64,000 nt of DNA from CAJBVW01 sp964457335 (GTDB lineage Bacteria > Myxococcota_A > UBA796 > SXON01): positions 20,487 through 84,486 of the forward strand of contig CAYWGD010000018.1 of assembly GCA_964457335.1 (NCBI GenBank), given 5' to 3'. Shown here piece by piece: positions 18,207 to 26,504 of the stretch (position 1 is the stretch's first letter; each line of letters opens with the position of its first letter). The notes below the pieces were generated by a model. It was given only the letters and a program-made list of their open reading frames with translations. It was not told where the DNA came from and did not search any database. The translations under genes and the position numbers were made by a program.

Positions 18207-20107
18207 GGGCCCACCCGCGCCGGGAGGAAGTAGGTCTGGCCGGGCTTCGTCTCGCCGAGCGTGGTCGCGATGGTCCCGATGGGCTCGGGGCAGTTGAAGA
18301 CGACGGGGGTGTTCGCGTCCGGGTCGCGGAGCTTGAGGCTCCGGAACGCGCTCAGCGGGTCGTAGGGCTTCTCGCCGATCGTGAGCTTGCAGTCGTTCGG
18401 GATCTGCGAGTTGATGATGAACTCGACCTGCAGGCGCCGGAGCGGCGGCTGGATCTCCTTCCGCTCGCCGGGGGAGAGCGTGATCTCCACGCGCGCGGGC
18501 TCGTAGAAGCTGTTGCGCAGCTCCACCACGTGCGTGCCGCCCGTGACCTGGAGCGGCCGCGTGGTCGTGCCGATCCACTTTGCCACGCCGCGCCCCCCGC
18601 CCGTGCGGTAGCCGACCATGACGCCGTCCACCCACACCTCGGCCTCCCCGAGGCGGTGTGGTCCGAGGTCGAGCACGATCTCGGCGGGCTTCTCCTCGGC
18701 GACCGTCCTGGCCACCGGCTCGAGCCGCGCCGCCTGCCTGGGCTCGTCGCGCGTGATCGGCGGGGGGCTCGGCTCGGGGCGGCCGACCACGGGGAGCGAC
18801 GCGGGCGGGGCGCCGGGGAGCGCGGCCGACGCGGCCACGGGCGCGGACGGCCCGGCGGGGCCGGGCTCTTGGGGGACCGCCGGGCCGGTGGGCGCGGGCG
18901 CGCTCGCGAGGGCCACGGGCTCGGCGTCGGGCGCGGGGACCTCGACCGTCTGGGCGTCGCCGCGGCCCCAGAGCCACCAGCCCGCGCCGCCGCCGGCCAG
19001 GAGCGTAACGGCCGCGAGCGCGGCGAACGCGACGCCGCGGCCCCGCCCCTTGGGCGTCGGCGCCTGGTGGAGCGACTGGATGAGGGTGATGACCTCGGCG
19101 TTGTCCTCGTCGATGGCCAACAGCCGGTTGAAGAGCTGGAGCGCGCCGAGCGTGTCACCGCGCCCGAGGCGCTCCTTGCCGACCTCGAGCAGCGTGGGCC
19201 GCAGCACGGCGTCGAGCGCCGCCTCGCAGGCCTCGGGGTCGACCAGGTAGGAGCGGAGGTTGATGCTCGGGTGGTCCGGCGTGAGCCGCACCTCCTCCAG
19301 GCAGGCGAGGAGCGCGACGCGGGCGTCCTCCGCGGTGGCGTAGCGGTCCTCCGGCCGCGGCTGGAGCAGCCGGTCGATCACGCCGGCGAGGGCGGGGGAG
19401 GCCTGCGGCGCGAGCTCGAGCACCTCGGGGCGGTTGCCGTCGATGATGTTCTTGAGGATCACCGAGGCGTTGCCGCCGGCGAAGGGGACGTGCCCGGTCA
19501 CCGCGTGGAAGAGCACGGTGCCGAGGCTGAAGAGGTCGCTCCGGCCGTCGAGCGGCTCGTCGAGGGCCTGCTGCGGGCTCATGTACGCGGGTGACCCGAG
19601 CAGCGAGCCGTCGAGCGTGATCGAGCTCTCGTCGAGCACGCGCGCGACGCCGAAGTCCATGAGCTTCACGCGGCCGTCGCGCCGGATCATCACGTTCTCG
19701 GGCTTGATGTCCCGGTGGATGACCCCTTCCTTGTGCGCGAACGAGAGCGCCGACGCGAGGTCCGCGCCCGCGAGCGCGGCGATCTCGGAGGGGAGCCGGC
19801 CGCGGTCCTGGATGAGGCCGAGGATCGTGACGCCGTCGACGAGCTCGGTGACGATGTAGCAGTCGTCGGCGCCCTGGCCCGAGTAGTCGAGGATCGAGAC
19901 GATGTTCTGGTGCGAGAGCCGCCCCACGGCCCGCGCCTCGCGGTTGAAGCGCTCGCGGTAGCGGCTCGACGCGGACAGGTGCGGGTGGAGCACCTTGATC
20001 GCCACGTCCTTGCCGATCGTGAGGTGCCGCCCGCGGTACACGGTCGCCGTGGCGCCTTCGCCGAGCTTCTGGAGCACCTCGTACTTGTCGAGCACGGAGC
20101 CGATCAC
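18203..20107 (-). CDS. membrane-anchored Ser/Thr protein kinase (PknB-like) with PEGA-like extracellular part
   Basis: 634 residues. The kinase domain (8-270) has the P-loop GEGATATV at 16-23, K38 in VAIKVLHP, HRDIKPEN at 131, DFG at 151 and GSPAYMSPQQ in the activation segment, so it should be active. About 300-350 is a small helical repeat region (LGALQLFNRLLAIDEDN). One transmembrane helix lies near 358-380, followed by an Ala/Pro-rich linker and a C-terminal beta domain with PEGA-like features (AEVWVDGVMVGYRTGGG, THVVELRNSFYEPARVEI). Hallmark of myxobacterial signalling. Its FHA-bearing neighbour at 13378-15159 is a possible reader of such phosphorylation, though linkage is only by proximity. 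Confidence 0.95.
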   Translation of the reverse strand: MIGSVLDKYEVLQKLGEGATATVYRGRHLTIGKDVAIKVLHPHLSASSRYRERFNREARAVGRLSHQNIVSILDYSGQGADDCYIVTELVDGVTILGLIQDRGRLPSEIAALAGADLASALSFAHKEGVIHRDIKPENVMIRRDGRVKLMDFGVARVLDESSITLDGSLLGSPAYMSPQQALDEPLDGRSDLFSLGTVLFHAVTGHVPFAGGNASVILKNIIDGNRPEVLELAPQASPALAGVIDRLLQPRPEDRYATAEDARVALLACLEEVRLTPDHPSINLRSYLVDPEACEAALDAVLRPTLLEVGKERLGRGDTLGALQLFNRLLAIDEDNAEVITLIQSLHQAPTPKGRGRGVAFAALAAVTLLAGGGAGWWLWGRGDAQTVEVPAPDAEPVALASAPAPTGPAVPQEPGPAGPSAPVAASAALPGAPPASLPVVGRPEPSPPPITRDEPRQAARLEPVARTVAEEKPAEIVLDLGPHRLGEAEVWVDGVMVGYRTGGGRGVAKWIGTTTRPLQVTGGTHVVELRNSFYEPARVEITLSPGERKEIQPPLRRLQVEFIINSQIPNDCKLTIGEKPYDPLSAFRSLKLRDPDANTPVVFNCPEPIGTIATTLGETKPGQTYFLPARVGP

Positions 20108-20128
20108 GCCGCGACCTCTGGGGGGTGC

Positions 20129-20175
20129 AGGGGGGCCTCGCCCCCCTGCCGGGGCGTTGCGGGGCAGAGCCCCGC
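20129..20175. repeat. two adjacent GC hairpins, REP-like or bidirectional terminator
   Basis: Hairpin 1: arms 20129-20136 and 20140-20147 (AGGGGGGC / GCCCCCCT) with a CTC loop. Hairpin 2: arms 20159-20165 and 20169-20175 (GCGGGGC / GCCCCGC) with an AGA loop. Both are perfect. The pair resembles GC-rich interspersed palindromes seen in high-GC genomes and lies between ppsR (stop 20202) and the kinase start (20107), so it can also serve as the ppsR terminator. Confidence 0.6.
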
Positions 20176-20201
20176 CCCAAGAAGAAACCGGCCCATCGAC
20201 A

Positions 20202-21047
20202 TCACAATTGCCCGACCTCGCGGTCGTCCATGCCGCGGTCGGCGTAGAGCGACAGGATGGTGGCGGCCGTCTCCTCGAGGGCCTTGTTGGTGACGTTGAT
20301 GTGGGACCACTGGCGGTTTCGGCGGAAGAGATCCTCGGCGTAGTCGAGCTCCGCGAGGATGTAGTCCATCTGTCCGTAATTCGTGTCGTTGCGCATGCGC
20401 ATCGTCTGGAGGCGCTGCTTGCGGATGTTCTGCAGGGCCTCGGGATCGATGGTCAGCGCGAAGACCTTGCGCGGGTCGATCGCGAAGAGCTGCTCGGGGG
20501 GCTCGCGGTTGAGCACGATGGGCACGTTCGCGACCTTGTAGCCCTTGTACGCGAGGAAGACCGAGAGCGGCGTCTTGGACGTGCGGGAGACGCCCACGAG
20601 CACGATGTCCGCCTTCTCGAGCATCCGCGGCTCCTTGCCGTCGTCGACCTTGACCGTGAACTCCACGGCCTCGATGCGGCGGAAGTAGTCGGCGTCGGTG
20701 CGGTGCAGCAGCCCCGGCTGGTTGACCGGGGCCTCGCCGAGCCAGCCGGCGAGCGCGGTGATGACGCCCCCGATGACGTCGACCTGCACGATGCGGTAGG
20801 CCCGCGCGAGCTCGTTGGCGCGCGCGCGCTGGTCGGGGGCGACGAGGCTCGTGACCACCAGGGCGCCGGTCATGGCGGCCTGCTTCAGGATGCGGTCGAG
20901 GTGCTCGGCGTCGGTCACGTTCGAGAAGACGTGGACCGCGACGCGGAAGCCCTCGAATTGGCGCAGCGCCGCGCGCGTCACGCGGTCGGCGGTGTCACCG
21001 GTGCCGTCGCTGACGATGAAGAGGGCGCGTGCGGGACGTTCGGCCAT
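20202..21047 (-). CDS. ppsR: PEP synthase / pyruvate phosphate dikinase regulatory protein (kinase/pyrophosphorylase, DUF299)
   Basis: 281 residues, the usual length. It opens with the nucleotide-handling motif ALFIVSDGTGDTADRVTRA and carries the P-loop-like GVSRTSKTPLS at about 155, followed by YLAYKG-type FLAYKGYKVANVPIV and the C-terminal IDPEALQNIRKQR. These proteins both phosphorylate (ADP-dependent) and dephosphorylate a threonine of PEP synthase or PPDK, switching between glycolysis and gluconeogenesis. No ppsA or ppdK gene is in the window. It starts 69 bp from the divergent CoA-transferase gene. Confidence 0.93.
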   Translation of the reverse strand: MAERPARALFIVSDGTGDTADRVTRAALRQFEGFRVAVHVFSNVTDAEHLDRILKQAAMTGALVVTSLVAPDQRARANELARAYRIVQVDVIGGVITALAGWLGEAPVNQPGLLHRTDADYFRRIEAVEFTVKVDDGKEPRMLEKADIVLVGVSRTSKTPLSVFLAYKGYKVANVPIVLNREPPEQLFAIDPRKVFALTIDPEALQNIRKQRLQTMRMRNDTNYGQMDYILAELDYAEDLFRRNRQWSHINVTNKALEETAATILSLYADRGMDDREVGQL

Positions 21048-21116
21048 GGGAACACCATATCGCGATAGACGGTCCCGGATGAGCGGCGACGCGCGGTCGC
21101 GGTCGCGGGAGGCGAC

Positions 21117-22127
21117 GTGAAGGGGATGCGGGTGGTGGACCTCTCCCGGCTCCTGCCGGGTCCGTTCGCGACGTTGTGCCTCCAGGGGCTCGGGGCCACC
21201 GTCGTGAAGATCGAGGATCCGGCGGGCGGAGACTTCGTCCGCCACGTGCCGCCGCGCCTGGGCGATCACGGCGCGTGGTTCGTGGCGCTCAACCGCGGCA
21301 AGCGATCCGTGGCGCTCGATCTCAAGACCGGGTCGGGTCGCGACGCGCTGCTCGCGCTCCTCGGCGACGCCGACGTGCTCGTGGAGAGCTTCCGCCCGGG
21401 CGTGCTCGCGCGGCTGGGCCTGGCGCCCGCGGATCTGCGGGAGCGCTTCCCGCGGCTCGTGATCGCGAGCCTGACCGGCTGGGGGCAGACCGGGCCGTAC
21501 GCGCAGCTCCCGGGCCACGACATCGGCTTCCTCTCGATCGCGGGGCTCCTCGGCCACGCGGATCCGCGCGTGCCGAGGCTGCAGTGGGCCGACCTCGCGG
21601 CGGGCGGGCTGCACGCCGCGCTCCGCATCACCGGCGCGCTCCTGGACCGCGAGCGGACGGGGGAGGGGGCCTGGCTCGACGTCGCCATGCTCGACGGCCT
21701 GCTCGGGCTGGAGCAGACCCAGTTCGCGCAGCTCGCGGCGGGATCGCCGCCGGACGAGCTCCTCACGGGCGGGGCGCCGGTGTACGGCCTCTACCGGTGC
21801 GCCGATGGCGGCTGGGTGAGCGTCGCCGCGCTGGAGCCGGCGTTCCTCACCGTGCTGCGCGGGGCCACGGACGACCTCTCGGCCGAGGGGCTCGCCCGGC
21901 TCTTCGCCTCCGCGCCGCGGGACGCCTGGATCGAGCGGCTCGGCGGCGCCTGCGTCGTGCCCGTGCTGACGCTGCCCGAGGTGGAGGCGAACGCGCAGGT
22001 CGCGTCGCGGCACCTGTTCGCGGACGGGCTCCCGCACCCGCCGACGGGCCCCGTCACCGGGGCGGCGCCGGCCCTGGGCGAACACACGGAGGCGGAGCTG
22101 GCTCGGGTCGGATACAAGCGCGCATGA
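21117..22127 (+). CDS. CaiB/BaiF family III CoA-transferase (alpha-methylacyl-CoA racemase-like)
   Basis: 336 residues, short for the family but within the racemase-like range. The N-terminus has the signature MRVVDLSRLLPGPFAT, LGATVVKIEDP and the LNRGKRSVALDLKT motif. A DADVLVESFRPGV segment and GQTGPYAQLPGHDIGF (with the catalytic Asp expected in GHD) follow. The C-terminus is LDVAMLDGLL and a PVLTLPEV motif. Likely role: CoA transfer between acids, or racemisation of 2-methylacyl-CoA. GTG at 21117 has GGGAGG four bases upstream; an ATG three codons on is the alternative. The stop overlaps the start of a microprotein gene as ATGA. Confidence 0.9.
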   Translation: MKGMRVVDLSRLLPGPFATLCLQGLGATVVKIEDPAGGDFVRHVPPRLGDHGAWFVALNRGKRSVALDLKTGSGRDALLALLGDADVLVESFRPGVLARLGLAPADLRERFPRLVIASLTGWGQTGPYAQLPGHDIGFLSIAGLLGHADPRVPRLQWADLAAGGLHAALRITGALLDRERTGEGAWLDVAMLDGLLGLEQTQFAQLAAGSPPDELLTGGAPVYGLYRCADGGWVSVAALEPAFLTVLRGATDDLSAEGLARLFASAPRDAWIERLGGACVVPVLTLPEVEANAQVASRHLFADGLPHPPTGPVTGAAPALGEHTEAELARVGYKRA

Positions 22128-22261
22128 TCGCAGTCGTGCAACCTCCGCTCGCCGTCGGCTGGCCCGAGTTCGCGACGTTCATGCTGGCCAACGCGATCAT
22201 CTTCTACATCTGCTTCGGGAAGCTCTGGCAGGACATCAAGCGCTGGCGGCGCGGCGAGTGA
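22124..22261 (+). CDS. 45-residue single-span membrane microprotein
   Basis: Starts in an ATGA overlap with the CoA-transferase stop, so translational coupling is likely. Of its 45 residues, about 16-33 form one hydrophobic segment (FATFMLANAIIFYICFG), followed by a basic tail (KLWQDIKRWRRGE) that would sit in the cytoplasm. No family recognised. The overlap architecture matches the dominant style of real gene pairs in this window, which supports it as a gene. It could tether the CoA-transferase to the membrane (speculative). Confidence 0.6.
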   Translation: MIAVVQPPLAVGWPEFATFMLANAIIFYICFGKLWQDIKRWRRGE

Positions 22262-22431
22262 GCGGACGCGACGGTCGGGATCGAGCGTGTCCCGATCCGT
22301 CCCGGAAAACCGCTGGGGTCGAGCTCCCAGGATTGCCGGCCTCCGTCCTGCCCCTCCGGTGTCACGAACCGTGCCGGCCGGCCGACCGCGCTTGTCCGCG
22401 CCTCCCGGGGAGCAATAGGGAGAAGTGGTCG

Positions 22432-23031
22432 ATGTCCTCCCCACCGTCCCGCTCCTCGCTCTGGGCCTCGGCGCGCCGTCAATGGCGGCGCCTGTACGTC
22501 CGGGTCGTCCGATCGCCCGGCGAGCCGCGGGACGTGGCGCTCGGGATGGCGCTCGGGGTGCTGTTCTCCCTGAGCCCGTTCCCGTTCACGCAGACCTTCC
22601 TCGCCGTGGGCGCGGTCGGGCTCGTGCGGCGCCTCACCGGGCGGCGCGTCTCGTACCTCGCGGCCGCCGCCGGCACGTGGTTCACGAACCCGCTCACCTT
22701 CGCCCCGGTCTACGCGCTCACCACGCTGATCGGCCGCCCCATCGCGCACGCGCTGCTGAAGCTCACCGGCGCGTCCTCCGCGGTGCCGGGGACGTGGTTC
22801 TCCGGGCCGGCGGTGCTCGAGACCACGCTCGGCGTCGTCATCGGCGCCCTGGTCGTCGGCCTGCCGCTCGGCGCCGCCTCCTACGAGATCACCCGCCGGA
22901 TCGTCGAGGGCTACCAGCACCGCCGGATCGCCCGGCAGCGGGCGCGCGCGTTGCGGGCCATCGGCGCGGAGTCGCTGCTCGAGCAGGCGCCGACCCTGCA
23001 GGAGCCGCCGCGGGCCGCGTCGGGCTCCTGA
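22432..23031 (+). CDS. DUF2062 membrane protein
   Basis: 199 residues with the DUF2062 pattern: a basic N-terminus (RRQWRRLYVRVVRSPGEPRD), VALGMALGVLFSLSPFPFTQTFLA, a Tyr-Leu/Asn-Pro segment (YLAAAAGTWFTNPLTFAPVY), and a last hydrophobic helix (TLGVVIGALVVGLPLGAASY) followed by a basic tail. The family is found in Proteobacteria, often near envelope genes, with no proven function. The ATG at 22432 has GGGAG upstream. The 170 bp before it (22262-22431) hold only a weak 6-bp stem (22278-22283/22293-22298) and no gene. Confidence 0.88.
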   Translation: MSSPPSRSSLWASARRQWRRLYVRVVRSPGEPRDVALGMALGVLFSLSPFPFTQTFLAVGAVGLVRRLTGRRVSYLAAAAGTWFTNPLTFAPVYALTTLIGRPIAHALLKLTGASSAVPGTWFSGPAVLETTLGVVIGALVVGLPLGAASYEITRRIVEGYQHRRIARQRARALRAIGAESLLEQAPTLQEPPRAASGS

Positions 23032-23055
23032 AGCCGTCGGGCCGGTGACGGGCGG

Positions 23056-23532
23056 TCAGGGCCGCGCACCCCAGACGCTCATCCCGACCACCGCCGCGAA
23101 GAGCGCCGCGTTGATCGCGATGTGCACGGCCACCCGGTCGACCGCGCGGGTGTAGCCGGGGCGGTCGGCGATCTCGCCGCCGTCGAGCAGGCGGCAGGGG
23201 TCGAGCGTCCAGATCTCGAGCCACACGTAGCTGACCCAGAACGCGCCGAAGGTGAACAGCCGCGCGACCGTGAGCGGCTCGTCCCAGGGGATGGAGAAGG
23301 CGTCGGGCAGGCCGCGGTCGCCGCCGAGATCCCGCCACCAGCGCCAGATGTTGGCGAAGATGAGGACGCCGAGGGAGAGGCCGAAGCCGCCGCCGAAGGC
23401 GCGGTAGACGCGGATCACGTCCTCGTCGCGCACGCGGGGGATGGCCCTCCGCAGGTTGATGAGGAGCGCGAACGCGACGAGCGCCCCGCCGTGCACCATC
23501 GCGGCGAGGGTGGAGAGGAGGTCGGCCGTCAC
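23056..23532 (-). CDS. four-helix integral membrane protein, unknown
   Basis: 158 residues, GTG start in a GTGA overlap with the MmgE/PrpD gene. Four hydrophobic segments are visible (MVHGGALVAFALLINL, GFGLSLGVLIFANIWRW, LFTFGAFWVSYVWLEIW, VAVHIAINAALFAAVVGMSV). A polar loop between helices 3 and 4 contains LDPCRLLDGGE. The arrangement with conserved-looking His and Arg residues recalls small cytochrome-b- or DUF-type membrane proteins, but I do not recognise the family. Last gene of the subtilase-FadL-MmgE operon. Confidence 0.75.
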   Translation of the reverse strand: MTADLLSTLAAMVHGGALVAFALLINLRRAIPRVRDEDVIRVYRAFGGGFGLSLGVLIFANIWRWWRDLGGDRGLPDAFSIPWDEPLTVARLFTFGAFWVSYVWLEIWTLDPCRLLDGGEIADRPGYTRAVDRVAVHIAINAALFAAVVGMSVWGARP

Positions 23533-25040
23533 GCCAGGAGCCCCTGCACCCACGTCGTGGCGCTGCCGGCGCCGTCGTAGGCCGCGAGCGCGGCCGCATC
23601 GGGCCCGCCGTGCTTGGCGAGCGCGACCGCCTCGATGTCGCCGGTGGCCGCGCTCCCGCGGGGGAGGGCCCGGCGCTCCGGCCACCAGCCGCCGCGCGTC
23701 GTGTAGAGCTTGATCTCCACGGGGATCTGCCAGCGGAAGGCGTCGAGGTCGACGTCGCCGAGGTCGCCCTGGCGCGTCTGCAGGTTGCGCACGATGCGGT
23801 CGGGCCGCGCGCGCACGATGGGCCAGAGATCCTGGCGGTGCCACTGCGGCCAGCCGCCCGCCTCCTTGAGCCGCGTGCGGACCTGGCGGAGCTGGAGCGG
23901 CGAGAGCCGCGCGAAGAGTGGGCCCAGCGTGCGCGTGAAGCGCTCGACGGTGCCGAAGGTGAGCGCCCAGTCGTGCACGACCTCGACCCGCGAGGCGACG
24001 TGCTCGATGTCGCCGGCCTTCTCGGCGAGCGCGTCGGGCGTGAGGTCGGCCGGCGTGAGGTCGTGCCGCGCGACGAGCACGCCGATGGCGCGCTTGAGCG
24101 ACCACGCGAGCGCGACCGGGGAGCGCGTGTCCACGTCGGCGCCGGCCTTGTCCATCGCCCAGGGGAGGAGGCCCGCGCGGACCTCGATCTTCTCGACCTG
24201 CTCGGCCCGGAGGCGCTTGTCGGCCGCCTTCACGTGGCGCTTGAGGATCTCGGCGACGCCTTCGACCGCGACGCCGGCCCAGGCCATCACGGCCTCGGGC
24301 TTGATCACCAGGGTGCGCGTGAGCCACGCCTTGCCGAGGCCGCCGTAGGCCCCGTGGAGGGGCTGCTGGGAGAGCGGGCCGTAGAAGCTCGAGCCCTCGT
24401 CGAGGAGGTCGATCCGGCCGCCGCCGTCGAGCGCGTCGAACGCCGCGCGCGCGGCCCGGGCGCCGGGCGCCGCGGGATCGGCCGAGGTGTCCGACGGGGT
24501 GAGCCGCTCGCCGCGCTCGAGCGCCGCGCCCACCGCGCGGGCGATGCCCTCCGCGTCGAGGCCCGCGAGCCACGCGGCGCTGGCCGCGGCCGCCGCGGCG
24601 GGCACGAAGGTGTCGGTGCGCGTGTGGCGCGGCCCGAGCAGCAGCGCGAGGCCGACGCGCCCGCCGATCTCGTTGCCGATCAGCGTGGCGAGGAGGAGAT
24701 CGTCGACCGTGTGGCCGCCGGCGAGGGCCCAGGCCGCGGGGACGGCCCCGAGGCCGGAGCGCCCGGCGAGCAGGTAGTCGTCGTACTCGTGGAGGGCCGC
24801 GAGGCCCGCGTGCAGCTCGGCCGCGGCCCGGGGGGCGGCGCTGCCGCCGCCGACGGTGGGCGCTTCACCACGCGCGAGGCCCGACACCAGGGCGGCCCCG
24901 GCGGGCGTCGCGAACGAGGCGCGCGCGGCCCCGGCGGCGCCGACGTGCTGGAGGCGCACGATCCGCCACACGTCGTCCGGGACGTCGGACGGGCGGAGCG
25001 CGCGGGCCCAGCGGGCGAGGGTGAGGAGAGGGGAGGACAT
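23529..25040 (-). CDS. MmgE/PrpD family protein
   Basis: 503 residues. The all-helical N-terminal domain carries the PrpD-type AALHEYDDYLLAGRSGLGAVP region (His, Asp pair) and TLIGNEIGGRVGLALL. A smaller alpha/beta domain follows (VEKIEVRAG). Family members include 2-methylcitrate dehydratase and cis-aconitate decarboxylase. The usual tight DFDD-type motif is partly altered (EYDD), so the substrate cannot be assigned. No prpB/prpC/acn neighbours support a methylcitrate role. It directly follows the FadL-type porin gene with no gap and overlaps the downstream membrane gene as GTGA. Confidence 0.8.
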   Translation of the reverse strand: MSSPLLTLARWARALRPSDVPDDVWRIVRLQHVGAAGAARASFATPAGAALVSGLARGEAPTVGGGSAAPRAAAELHAGLAALHEYDDYLLAGRSGLGAVPAAWALAGGHTVDDLLLATLIGNEIGGRVGLALLLGPRHTRTDTFVPAAAAAASAAWLAGLDAEGIARAVGAALERGERLTPSDTSADPAAPGARAARAAFDALDGGGRIDLLDEGSSFYGPLSQQPLHGAYGGLGKAWLTRTLVIKPEAVMAWAGVAVEGVAEILKRHVKAADKRLRAEQVEKIEVRAGLLPWAMDKAGADVDTRSPVALAWSLKRAIGVLVARHDLTPADLTPDALAEKAGDIEHVASRVEVVHDWALTFGTVERFTRTLGPLFARLSPLQLRQVRTRLKEAGGWPQWHRQDLWPIVRARPDRIVRNLQTRQGDLGDVDLDAFRWQIPVEIKLYTTRGGWWPERRALPRGSAATGDIEAVALAKHGGPDAAALAAYDGAGSATTWVQGLLA

Positions 25041-26504
25041 TCAGTACTCGAGGCTCCATTGCAGACCGGCGGCCAGGAGGTGGCCGCCGATGGGGATGGA
25101 ACCGCCGTCCACCGGGTAACCCGGCGTAGGCCCGTCCGGTTCGGGCCGGACGAGCTCTCCGGAGGCCAGCAGGTGGTACTGGAAGTACCCGTCCAGGCGG
25201 ACCCGGCGGGTCTCGGTCTTGCGGAAGGGGTCGTCGTGCTCCACGCCGGCGCCGATCGAGAAGATCACGCGGTCCGAATCCAGGAGCGCGGTGCTGGCCG
25301 TCTGGCTCGCGAGCGGCGTCGGCTCGTAGCCGAAGCCGCCCCGCGTGAGGATCCGCACCTCGCCGAAGCGGTCCCCGCCGTCGATGGCGGGGAGCCGCAG
25401 ATCGAGCCCGAGCCGGGGGGCCACGGTGGGCGTCATCTCGATGGTGTAGGGGTTGCCGTCCTCGACCGGGTCCTCGCCGAAGTCGAGCCCGGCGCCCTCG
25501 ACGCTCGACTCGACCACGCGCGCGATGCTCACCCGCATGCGGTCCCAGCGCGTCCACCGCACCTCGCCCGAGACCGTGAGCGTGTCGAGCAGCGTGTAGG
25601 CCGCGCCGCCCACCCACTGCTCGGGCACGTAGTGGTCGTACACGCCGAGCTGGAAGCCGAGCAGGACCGGCACCACCATCGAGTCGAGGTCGCCCGTGTC
25701 CTCGGTGGCGCCTTCGATCTGGAGGTCGATGTCCACGTCGACCGGGAGGCCCGCCTCGCCGCGCCAGGACGCCCCGAGCGTGAGCCCGTCGAGCGCCGGG
25801 ACGGCCTGGCCCGCGTCCCAGTGCACGGCCACGTGCGGCGCGAAGCCGGGCACGAGGTCGAGCTCCATCGTGTGCACGTCGAGGCCCATGGACACGACGT
25901 CACTCGCGGTCTCGTCCCCACTCTCGGCGCCGGACACGGTGAGGTCGACCGTCGCGTCGAGCCGGTAGCGGGCGCGCGGGATCATCGTGACGCCGCCGCC
26001 GATCGAGAGCCCGCCCCAGGGCCGCCACGCCACGCCCCCGCCGAGCTCGTAGCTCTGCACGCGGTTGTTGTACATGAAGTAGGTGGGGAGCGAGGGCTCG
26101 AAGGTCGCGAGCCGCACGATGCGTTGGACCGGTACGAGGAGCCCGAAGCCCGCGGCGAAGGTCTTCCCGATCGGGCGCGTGGCCCCCAGGATCACGGCCT
26201 GCACGGGGTCGTAGGTGGCCGGGAGCTCGAGCGCGGGGTCGGACTCGTTCACGAGCCCGTCGCGGTTGGTGTCCCACCAGAGCCCCGGGAGCTCGGTGAA
26301 CTGCATCTGCGCGCCGAGGAACCCGATCGAGACTTCGGGGTACTCGCGGCCGGCCAGCGCCGCGGGGTTCAACAGGACGTTCTCGGCGCCGTCGTCGACG
26401 GCCACACCTCCGCCCGCGCGCCCCATCTTGCGAGCGCCGAACCCGAAGATCTCCACCGGGCTGGCCTGGGTCGCCGGGAGGAGCGCCAGCCAGAGGGGGC
26501 TCAG
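25041..26504 (-). CDS. FadL/TodX (OMPP1) family outer-membrane transporter, probable CTG start
   Basis: A 14-strand-type beta barrel of 487 residues for uptake of hydrophobic molecules. It shows the FadL N-terminal signature right after the signal peptide (IFGFGARKMGRAGGGVAVDD, AENVLLNPAAL), long aromatic-rich strands, and a C-terminal aromatic end (LQWSLEY). The only start that gives a clean signal peptide (SPLWLALLPATQA, cut before SPVEIF) is CTG at 26504. That CTG overlaps the upstream stop as CTGA, mirroring the ATGA/GTGA pairs elsewhere, with GGAG 11 nt before it. No ATG, GTG or TTG lies nearby in frame. Confidence 0.85.
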   Translation of the reverse strand: MSPLWLALLPATQASPVEIFGFGARKMGRAGGGVAVDDGAENVLLNPAALAGREYPEVSIGFLGAQMQFTELPGLWWDTNRDGLVNESDPALELPATYDPVQAVILGATRPIGKTFAAGFGLLVPVQRIVRLATFEPSLPTYFMYNNRVQSYELGGGVAWRPWGGLSIGGGVTMIPRARYRLDATVDLTVSGAESGDETASDVVSMGLDVHTMELDLVPGFAPHVAVHWDAGQAVPALDGLTLGASWRGEAGLPVDVDIDLQIEGATEDTGDLDSMVVPVLLGFQLGVYDHYVPEQWVGGAAYTLLDTLTVSGEVRWTRWDRMRVSIARVVESSVEGAGLDFGEDPVEDGNPYTIEMTPTVAPRLGLDLRLPAIDGGDRFGEVRILTRGGFGYEPTPLASQTASTALLDSDRVIFSIGAGVEHDDPFRKTETRRVRLDGYFQYHLLASGELVRPEPDGPTPGYPVDGGSIPIGGHLLAAGLQWSLEY

